Positions 8,291 to 13,620 of a stretch of 13,620 nucleotides of DNA are shown here, one piece after another. Below the pieces are notes generated by a model. It saw only the letters and a program-made list of their open reading frames with translations. It made no database searches and had not been told where the DNA came from. The translations under genes were made by a program, and so were the position numbers. Each line of letters begins with the position of its first letter. Position 1 is the stretch's first letter. Origin of the DNA: an uncultured Cytophagaceae bacterium (lineage in GTDB: Bacteria; Bacteroidota; Bacteroidia; Cytophagales; Spirosomataceae); assembly GCA_903837305.1 (NCBI GenBank), contig CAILUB010000056.1:1-13620 (forward strand), read 5' to 3'.

Positions 8291-9426
8291 CGTTTTATCG
8301 ATTTTTCAATTCCTAAAAACCATAAAAATTTTGCGCCAAGATTAAATAGCCACTCTTGGTTCTTGTAATCCCAGTAAAACTTTTTAGGAGAATTAAAGTA
8401 TGTCTGTAGTTCAGATTTAGTAATACCTAATTTTGTAGCGATATAATTAAAGTCCTCTTCTATAGTCTCAGAATTATAAGCAGGCTTTTTCAAAATTTCT
8501 ATTGCATCTTCTCTTTGCATTTGCCCGGTCAAAATTAAACTAGAAAACTGAACCCGTCTAGTATCAAATCCAAATCTCTCGGGCAACCAATATCCCTCAT
8601 AGAATTTTGTAAATCTAGATTCAAAATGCTTCTGGGGATAAGGCTTCCAACCATATTCTTTCTCTAATAATCTCAAAGCCTCTGATTTAATATATGGCAT
8701 ATAATTCAAGGCTTTAACCACTTTTACTCCTTTGATATATCTTAAGAAAAATTTGTGTCTTAAAACAGAACTAAAAGGATAGGTTTCCATTTTAATCAAT
8801 CCGAATTTCTCTTGAATATCATGGATTTGAGCCATATCGGTTCCATAATAAAGAAATTCCATTGGGTTTCTAACACATTCAGTTGAAATATTACCTCCAT
8901 TTAATATATACTTAATATTGTATTTGTATGCGAAATTATAAAGAGTCGCTACAAACGCATGGTCTTGGGGAATATCAATGTGTGGCACGCCTGATTTAAA
9001 AAAAGCTAATTGAAAATCTTTCATTTCCTCCCAATTAATAACTTCAGTATACAAATCAAGCCCCAATTTATCGACCATCATTTGTATATTATGAACCGCA
9101 AGTTCAGAATTCCATCCCCCATCAACATGAAATACAAGTGGCCGTAATCCAAATTCTTTTACTGCCAAATGCAACATATAGGAACTGTCTACTCCACCAC
9201 TTAATCCTAGAATACAATCAAAATCTTTTCCAATTCCCTCCTTTTTGATTTTAGCAATAATTTTAGCTAATTCCTCTTTGCTTTTAATGCCAACATTCCA
9301 ATTGGGTTTTACATTATTTGTAAAATCGTTGCAATGATCACATACTCCATTCTCATCGAATGAAATTCTTGAGTCTGATGTGTCCATCACACAATTAGTA
9401 CAAATTTTATACAATGAACTTAGCAT
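8287..9426 (-). CDS. wbuX: N-acetyl sugar amidotransferase (WbuX/WbpG/PseA family)
   Basis: 379 residues from the ATG at 9426. Two CxxC pairs near the N-terminus (Cys9/Cys12 in YKICTNCVMDTSD and Cys29/Cys32 in GVCDHC) look like a small zinc site, followed by the PP-loop ATP-pyrophosphatase motif LGLSGGVDSSYML (73-85). These mark the family that adenylates the acetamido oxygen of a sugar and replaces it with ammonia, giving an acetamidino (NAm) sugar, as in P. aeruginosa WbpG and Campylobacter PseA. A frame-start at 9465 would add 13 residues, but family members begin just before the YKICxxCVMD block, so 9426 is chosen. It overlaps the upstream glycosyltransferase by 20 bases and the downstream hisH by 4. 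Ammonia would come from the HisH/HisF pair. The sugar substrate cannot be read; candidates are UDP-HexNAc derivatives made in this cluster. Confidence 0.93.
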   Translation of the reverse strand: MLSSLYKICTNCVMDTSDSRISFDENGVCDHCNDFTNNVKPNWNVGIKSKEELAKIIAKIKKEGIGKDFDCILGLSGGVDSSYMLHLAVKEFGLRPLVFHVDGGWNSELAVHNIQMMVDKLGLDLYTEVINWEEMKDFQLAFFKSGVPHIDIPQDHAFVATLYNFAYKYNIKYILNGGNISTECVRNPMEFLYYGTDMAQIHDIQEKFGLIKMETYPFSSVLRHKFFLRYIKGVKVVKALNYMPYIKSEALRLLEKEYGWKPYPQKHFESRFTKFYEGYWLPERFGFDTRRVQFSSLILTGQMQREDAIEILKKPAYNSETIEEDFNYIATKLGITKSELQTYFNSPKKFYWDYKNQEWLFNLGAKFLWFLGIEKSIKR

Positions 9427-10516
9427 AAATTTTTTCAAGGGTTTTATAAGAATTATATTGATCAAACATTAAAATAGCCTCTTCTGACGGCTTGAATGGA
9501 ATAGACCTTAGCTTAAGAGCTTTATTACATGCTTCACTTAGCCAATTAGTATCATTAAGATCAATTATAATTAAGCGATCTAGCATACAAATTGGTAATT
9601 GTTCTAAATATTTTGAATTAGTGACGGCTACTATTGCCCCACAAAAAATTGCTTCATAAACACTTCTAGGAGAAGAATCACTATAGGGTATAGAAACAAC
9701 TAATAATGACTGATTCATTTTTTCGTACATCTCAATTTTACTTATCTTTCCTAAATCAATATCATTTGGAGAATACAATTCATTGATTTTTTTGACATAA
9801 TCAACTTCGGAAAAAGGGTACGAAAAAAAAATAGGTATCTGAGGAATTGTTTGATTTCTGGCTAAAAACAATTCCTCTGTTTGATATATTGGTGCTAAAC
9901 CGCGTATAGAATAAATATAGTTTACGTTGGATTCTTTAATCTTATCAAATTTACAATTGGATATTGTTTCAAAGTCAATTCCATTTTGAATAACACTCAC
10001 GCCCCTCTTGTAGTCAAATTTAGAAATTAATAATTCAAGCATGGCATTGGAGTCCACCGTTATATGAATGGCATTTTTAATGCCATAATTTGCAAAAATA
10101 TAAAAGAGTTTAGAAGTAAATGGCTTTATTAAAATATCACTACCAACAGGTGTACCTATATATTTAACTCCAGCCATTCTTGCTACTACTAAATAATACA
10201 TAGAATGAGCATGAAAAATTAAATTTGGATATTTCTTACTAAACCGATAAACAATTAAGGCTTGAATTGGCAATACCAAAAATTTTAACAAGTTTCTCCA
10301 TTTGTGAGCAATAAAGCTTTGATTTCTGAGTAATAACTTATCGAGTACAACTAAATTAATTACGGACAAGCGATCATCAGAAAAGGATTCAAATCCTTGA
10401 CTTTTGATTAAATCGGTTAATAAATAAACGTTTTTTTCAGGGTTGGCTTTTAAACAACTTTTTAACCAATCCATTGCATGAAAATCTGTTGCCCCAGCTA
10501 AATAAGCTACTTTCAT
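9407..10516 (-). CDS. GT4-type glycosyltransferase (GT-B fold)
   Basis: 369 residues. The N-terminal domain starts KVAYLAGATDFHAMDW, has a basic hydrophobic helix around 72-92 that may dock to the membrane, and contains HAHSMYYLV (102-110) and the GTPVGSD loop (121-127) seen in many GT4 enzymes. The C-terminal donor domain includes VIQNGIDF (175-182) and SSPRSVYEAIFCGAIVAVT (281-299) with Glu288, equivalent to the first glutamate of the EX7E region. The second glutamate of that motif is not obvious (the sequence continues TNSKYLEQ). The start overlaps the reductase stop by 4 bases (ATGA). Its place directly before the amidotransferase trio suggests it may transfer the amidino sugar or the 6-deoxy sugar made by its upstream neighbours; this is inference from order only. 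Confidence 0.83.
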   Translation of the reverse strand: MKVAYLAGATDFHAMDWLKSCLKANPEKNVYLLTDLIKSQGFESFSDDRLSVINLVVLDKLLLRNQSFIAHKWRNLLKFLVLPIQALIVYRFSKKYPNLIFHAHSMYYLVVARMAGVKYIGTPVGSDILIKPFTSKLFYIFANYGIKNAIHITVDSNAMLELLISKFDYKRGVSVIQNGIDFETISNCKFDKIKESNVNYIYSIRGLAPIYQTEELFLARNQTIPQIPIFFSYPFSEVDYVKKINELYSPNDIDLGKISKIEMYEKMNQSLLVVSIPYSDSSPRSVYEAIFCGAIVAVTNSKYLEQLPICMLDRLIIIDLNDTNWLSEACNKALKLRSIPFKPSEEAILMFDQYNSYKTLEKIYAKFIV

Positions 10517-11364
10517 AATCCATCAAGTTTAGAAAAATATAAACTTAACCCATCAATTAACGCAATTTTAGGTTTCCAACCAGAATGTTCATTAAACTTT
10601 GACCAATTGGCAACCGTTTCTAATACCTCACCTTTTCTAAATTCATTAGAAAATTCTACAATTGCGTTGGATTGAGTTAATTCCTTAATTATTAAACATA
10701 ATTCCCCTATTGAAACTGAACTACCAGACCCTAAATTGAATATGTTAACCCCAGTACTAAAACTGGTAATTGACAAAATAATTGCATCAACAACATCTTG
10801 AACATGTATAAAATCTCTTTTTGGCCGAGAATCTTTTAATTTAATTGAAGATGAAGTAGATTGACTAAATAAACTTGGAATCAAAAACGACAAATTCTGA
10901 CCGGGTCCATAAATATTAAACGGTCGAAATATAGTACTTGATACAGCAAAATCTCGATAATAGGCCTCGAACAAAGATTCACATATAAGTTTGGATTGAG
11001 TATATGGATTTTGCGGTGCAGTTACATGCATTTCATCAATTGGCAAATAATTAGGTTCCCCATAAACATAAGTGCTCAAAAAAATCACACTAGCTCCATC
11101 TTTTCGTGCTTTTTCTAATACATTAAGTGTAATATTTATATTATTTGAATAAATATTTTGAGGATTTTCAAATGCTTCAGGTACAAAACTTTTGGCAGCT
11201 AAGTGAACAATGAAATCAACTTTGGGGAAATTTAAAAAAGAGTCTTTCAACCTCAAATCTATATCCTTTGCATAATTGATCACCTCAAAATCTGATTTTG
11301 AAATAGAATTATACAAATGTTTGCCTACAAAGCCATGCAAACCAGTAATTAGAATTTTATTCAT
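10513..11364 (-). CDS. NAD(P)-dependent short-chain epimerase/reductase, RMD-like (NDP-4-keto-6-deoxyhexose reductase candidate)
   Basis: 283-residue extended SDR. The cofactor motif is TGLHGFVGKHL (7-17), followed by FIVHLAAKSFVPEAF (51-65), a Ser97-Thr98 site in FLSTYVYG, the catalytic YxxxK at Tyr121-Lys125 (NPYTQSK) and RPFNIYGPGQ (147-156). The TGLxGFVGKHL start and the SFVPEAFENP segment resemble GDP-6-deoxy-D-lyxo-4-hexulose reductase (RMD) more than GalE, which fits its short length. Such enzymes reduce a 4-keto-6-deoxy nucleotide sugar, exactly the product of a 4,6-dehydratase encoded two genes upstream. The gene overlaps the nucleotidyltransferase by one base (TAATG) and the next glycosyltransferase by 4. 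A C4-epimerase or 3,5-epimerase-type SDR role is not excluded, so the fold is sure and the reaction is a hypothesis. Confidence 0.82.
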   Translation of the reverse strand: MNKILITGLHGFVGKHLYNSISKSDFEVINYAKDIDLRLKDSFLNFPKVDFIVHLAAKSFVPEAFENPQNIYSNNINITLNVLEKARKDGASVIFLSTYVYGEPNYLPIDEMHVTAPQNPYTQSKLICESLFEAYYRDFAVSSTIFRPFNIYGPGQNLSFLIPSLFSQSTSSSIKLKDSRPKRDFIHVQDVVDAIILSITSFSTGVNIFNLGSGSSVSIGELCLIIKELTQSNAIVEFSNEFRKGEVLETVANWSKFNEHSGWKPKIALIDGLSLYFSKLDGL

Positions 11365-12065
11365 TAAATGAATTTTTTTGTCCCAAACTCATTTATCGCT
11401 TTTTCATAATCATCAGGTCTACCGATGTCTAACCAATACCCATCATACTGATAAATTTTAGCTGGTTGATTAACCTCTAATAACTTATACATTAAATGGT
11501 CAAACCCAAAAAATGTATTATCAGGTATCAATTCTAAATTCGATCTGTTTACGCAATAAATACCCATACTCACTAAATATGTATTCTTAGGCTTCTCTTT
11601 AAATTCGATTAAATTAAAATTACTATCAGCAACTAATACACCATATTCTACCGAATCAATTCTCGAATAAGCACTTATAGTAAAACCACTATTATTTGTG
11701 CAATGAGAATCATAAAAATCCGCAAAATTCAAATCAGTTAAAATATCACCATTTAGCACAAGAAAATTTTCAGGCAAATCCTTAATAAGTTTTAAAGGCC
11801 CCATTGTGCTTAAGGGGGTTAATTCCAAAGAATAATCAATTTTTATTCCGAATTTTCCACCATCACCAAAATACGCTTTAATAATATCAGCAAAATGATT
11901 TAAAGTAATTGTAATGTGAGTGAAGCCAAAATTAACTAACTGCTTAATTATTATTTCTAAAATAGGAGTTTCGCCAATTGGTACAAGGGGTTTAGGTAAG
12001 GAAATTGTATAAGGCTTTAACCTTGTTCCTTTTCCACCGGCAAGAATTACGGCACGTTTAGACAT
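11364..12065 (-). CDS. Sugar-1-phosphate nucleotidyltransferase
   Basis: 233 residues, one nucleotidyltransferase domain and nothing else. The activation signature LAGGKGTRLKPYT (8-20) and SLPKPLVPIG (22-31) bind the NTP and sugar phosphate, Asp107 in FLVLNGDILTD is the metal ligand, and the sugar-binding end is EFKEKPK (154-160) with GYWLDIGRPDDY (209-220). It couples a hexose-1-phosphate to a nucleotide with release of pyrophosphate. The short HddC/PtmE-like form lacks the CBS pair found in Campylobacter PtmE and the C-terminal helices of RmlA, so base (G, C, dT or U) and sugar are open. It lies 3 bases after the LegB-type dehydratase and overlaps the reductase by 1 base, so it most likely supplies the activated substrate for that pair; a GDP or CDP sugar would keep this pathway apart from the UDP-GlcNAc pool. 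Confidence 0.9.
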   Translation of the reverse strand: MSKRAVILAGGKGTRLKPYTISLPKPLVPIGETPILEIIIKQLVNFGFTHITITLNHFADIIKAYFGDGGKFGIKIDYSLELTPLSTMGPLKLIKDLPENFLVLNGDILTDLNFADFYDSHCTNNSGFTISAYSRIDSVEYGVLVADSNFNLIEFKEKPKNTYLVSMGIYCVNRSNLELIPDNTFFGFDHLMYKLLEVNQPAKIYQYDGYWLDIGRPDDYEKAINEFGTKKFI

Positions 12066-12068
12066 TAT

Positions 12069-13067
12069 TTAAATATTATATTTATCTGACTTATAATTGA
12101 CCAAATTACCTTTTTCTGAAAACCATGAAATAGTTTCCTTAATCCCCATCTCAAAAGTATACTTCTGTTTCCACCCTGTATTTTCTATTAACTTTAAGTT
12201 TGATCCAAACAATCTAAAAACCTCAGACTTAATAGGTCGTATTCGTTCAAAATCAGAAATAATTTGTGCTTTCGGATTTATTTGTTTAATTAATTCTTCC
12301 GCTAATTCTTTCATTGAAATTTCACTTTGTGTGGCAATATTGCATTCTTGCCCAATGAGTGACTCAGATTTAGCAATCTCAATAAAGCCACCCACAGTAT
12401 CTTTCACAAACACAAAGTCCCTAGTAGGTGTTAAATCCCCTAAATTAATTTTTTCATACCCATTCAATAATTGAGTTATTATAGTAGGTATAATTGCTCT
12501 TGCAGACTGCCTTGGCCCATATGTGTTAAAAGGCCTAACTATTGTAATTGGCAAATCAAAACTTCTATAAAATGAATCTGCGAGACTATCCGCTCCAATT
12601 TTTGTTGCAGAATAGGGAGATTGAGGTTGTTTGGGATGTAATTCAGTTATTGGAACAAACTTAGCTGTGCCATAAACCTCAGAAGTAGAGGTGATAAGAA
12701 CCCGACTTACAGAATACTCTTTACAAGCCTGTAAAACATTTAAAGTTCCTGAAACATTAGTATCAACATATGAATTAGGTGAATTATAACTAAAAGGAAT
12801 GGTAATCAAGGCAGCTAAATGGAATACTATATCAGCCCCATTTATTAAAGACTTTACTCCATAAGTATCTCTAATATCACCAGGAATAACAGTAATTTTC
12901 TTTTTAACCTCTTCCGAAAGAGTATCCAACCAACCCCAAGAATTGAATGAATTATAATATACCATAGCACGCACATCAGCTCCCAATGAGACTAATTCCT
13001 CCACTAAATGACTTCCAATAAATCCGTCAGCCCCAGTAACAACGACCACTTTATTTTTTAACTCCAT
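12069..13067 (-). CDS. legB: LegB-type NDP-sugar 4,6-dehydratase
   Basis: 332-residue extended SDR. The NAD motif is VTGADGFIGSHL (10-21); YYNSFNSWGWLD (37-48) is a marker of the LegB group, which acts on GlcNAc nucleotides. VFHLAALITIPFSY (81-94) follows, then TSTSEVYG (126-133), whose Ser129-Glu130 correspond to the Asp-Glu pair that drives water elimination in RmlB, and the YxxxK pair Tyr152-Lys156 (SPYSATK). RPFNTYGPRQSARA lies further on. The reaction would be NDP-GlcNAc (or a related hexose) to the NDP-4-keto-6-deoxy sugar. In legionaminic acid pathways LegB works with the aminotransferase LegC, NeuB and others; none is seen here, so legionaminic acid is not implied. It could feed the RMD-like reductase two genes downstream, or the PglE/PglD pair at the far end. 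It is the first gene after the only sizeable gap (59 bases). Confidence 0.87.
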   Translation of the reverse strand: MELKNKVVVVTGADGFIGSHLVEELVSLGADVRAMVYYNSFNSWGWLDTLSEEVKKKITVIPGDIRDTYGVKSLINGADIVFHLAALITIPFSYNSPNSYVDTNVSGTLNVLQACKEYSVSRVLITSTSEVYGTAKFVPITELHPKQPQSPYSATKIGADSLADSFYRSFDLPITIVRPFNTYGPRQSARAIIPTIITQLLNGYEKINLGDLTPTRDFVFVKDTVGGFIEIAKSESLIGQECNIATQSEISMKELAEELIKQINPKAQIISDFERIRPIKSEVFRLFGSNLKLIENTGWKQKYTFEMGIKETISWFSEKGNLVNYKSDKYNI

Positions 13068-13126
13068 AAAGTAAAATTATTTTAATGTAAAAGGATTTAA
13101 AATTTAATGTAGAATTTATAAATATT
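13068..13126 (-). other. 59-base AT-rich spacer, the longest non-coding stretch
   Basis: This is the only junction in the window with room for a promoter. On the plus strand the nine-base word TTTAATGTA occurs at 13081-13089 and again at 13103-13111, a 22-base step (about two helical turns), and ATTTATAAAT at 13114-13123 is a self-complementary decamer. I see no Shine-Dalgarno sequence before the dehydratase ATG, no GC-rich hairpin with a T run that would end the glycosyltransferase transcript, and no clear match to the Bacteroidota TAnnTTTG promoter element. Short words like these arise easily in sequence this rich in A and T, so regulation here is only a possibility. Confidence 0.3.
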
Positions 13127-13620
13127 TTAATCAATAAGTTGGATGTTGAATTTCTTAAAATTACTAGGCCAAAAAAGAAAAAAACCCAATAATGATGAAA
13201 AATCTAACATGAAATAATAAACAAACCTAACTAAAAAAAAACGGCTAACACCGTTTCTATACTTATAGATTGCTTTAACAATAAGTAAAACAATATAGGA
13301 TATTAGATATAAAACATTAAATGTAACTAAAAAAAATACTATTGAGATAAATAAACATATTAAGGTTATATCACGAAAAACAATAGGATAAATTTTAGGA
13401 TTAAATAAGTGATCCCTGTATAATACAGATTTTTGAAATAATTGATTCCCATTAAAAAAATCCATCCACAGACGTTTATCATCATAGTATGAAATAGTGT
13501 GATGAAAGGCAATAATTTCTGATTTCCTAAGAAGGGGATAACCTAAATTACTCATTCGTAATCCAAAATCTAAATCCTGACATCTACGATATTTAATATT
13601 CATGCCAGACAAATCGTCCC
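13127..13620 (-). CDS. Family 2 glycosyltransferase with C-terminal membrane segments, 5' part cut by window edge
   Basis: The last 163 residues of a gene that enters from the right edge; the frame is open to base 13618, so any internal TTG or ATG (13612, 13603) is not the true start. The visible part begins DDLSGMNIKYRRCQDLDFGLR, where CQDLDFGLR is the conserved (E/Q)DxDxxxR block late in the GT-A catalytic domain that carries the general base Asp. A soluble stretch with FHHTISYYDD follows, then about three hydrophobic segments (TLICLFISIVFFLVTF, VLYLISYIVLLIV and FVYYFMLDFSSLLGFFLF), so the protein is anchored in the inner membrane with its catalytic domain on the cytoplasmic side. It would transfer a sugar to a lipid-linked acceptor. 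The N-terminal donor-binding half with DxD is outside the window. Stop at 13127, then the 59-base spacer. Confidence 0.83.
   Translation of the reverse strand, partial: DDLSGMNIKYRRCQDLDFGLRMSNLGYPLLRKSEIIAFHHTISYYDDKRLWMDFFNGNQLFQKSVLYRDHLFNPKIYPIVFRDITLICLFISIVFFLVTFNVLYLISYIVLLIVKAIYKYRNGVSRFFLVRFVYYFMLDFSSLLGFFLFWPSNFKKFNIQLID

Noticed and set aside
12097..12474. Plus-strand open frame of 125 codons
   Set aside because: Antisense to the conserved C-terminal half of the dehydratase; composition and lack of motifs indicate chance.
12069..13067. Legionaminic acid pathway based on the LegB-type dehydratase
   Set aside because: No LegC, NeuB-type synthase or CMP-transferase is in the window, and the downstream genes are a nucleotidyltransferase and an RMD-like reductase.
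1..13620. Horizontal-transfer markers such as insertion sequences, integrases, tRNA genes or CRISPR repeats
   Set aside because: None was found; base composition looks even across the window and every gene belongs to polysaccharide synthesis.

Overview
This AT-rich window is a single-direction (all minus strand), densely packed cluster for surface polysaccharide (O-antigen, capsule or glycoprotein glycan) biosynthesis. I see no mobile element, RNA gene, CRISPR array or plasmid feature. Ten complete genes plus two more at the polysaccharide cluster's inner part lie between two genes cut by the window edges, and almost every junction is a 1-20 base overlap or a gap of a few bases, so it reads as one operon transcribed from high to low coordinates. 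The low GC content, the lack of recognisable Shine-Dalgarno sequences before most starts, occasional TTG starts and the gene families suggest a Bacteroidota member (Flavobacteriia or Cytophagia type). That is an inference from composition and gene content; no taxonomic marker is present.

Layout in transcription order. (1) 13620-13127: C-terminal part of a membrane-anchored family 2 glycosyltransferase, cut by the right edge. (2) 13067-10513: a three-gene nucleotide-sugar block, namely a LegB-type NDP-sugar 4,6-dehydratase, a sugar-1-phosphate nucleotidyltransferase and an RMD-like short-chain reductase/epimerase; together they could turn a sugar-1-phosphate into an activated 6-deoxyhexose. 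(3) 10516-9407: a family 4 glycosyltransferase. (4) 9426-6915: the WbuX/HisH/HisF trio that installs an acetamidino group on an N-acetylated sugar; the HisF copy has lost its histidine-pathway catalytic Asp11. (5) 6912-1869: a fused dehydrogenase (MDR domain plus Gfo/Idh/MocA domain), a WecB-type UDP-GlcNAc 2-epimerase and a heparinase II/III-fold protein without a signal peptide. (6) 1869-634: a WbuB-like family 4 glycosyltransferase. (7) 641-1: a PglD/NeuD-type sugar N-acetyltransferase followed 6 bases later by the first eleven codons of a DegT/PglE-type sugar aminotransferase, cut by the left edge.

Taken together, the genes predict a repeat unit with at least one amidino sugar, one 6-deoxy sugar (possibly a 4-acetamido-4,6-dideoxy sugar made by the PglD/PglE pair from a 4-keto intermediate), a ManNAc-derived residue and at least three glycosyl transfers. 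Flippase, polymerase and initiating phosphoglycosyl transferase are not in the window. The least understood part is the pair of fused oxidoreductase and cytoplasmic-looking heparinase-fold protein, which is the best candidate here for undescribed chemistry.
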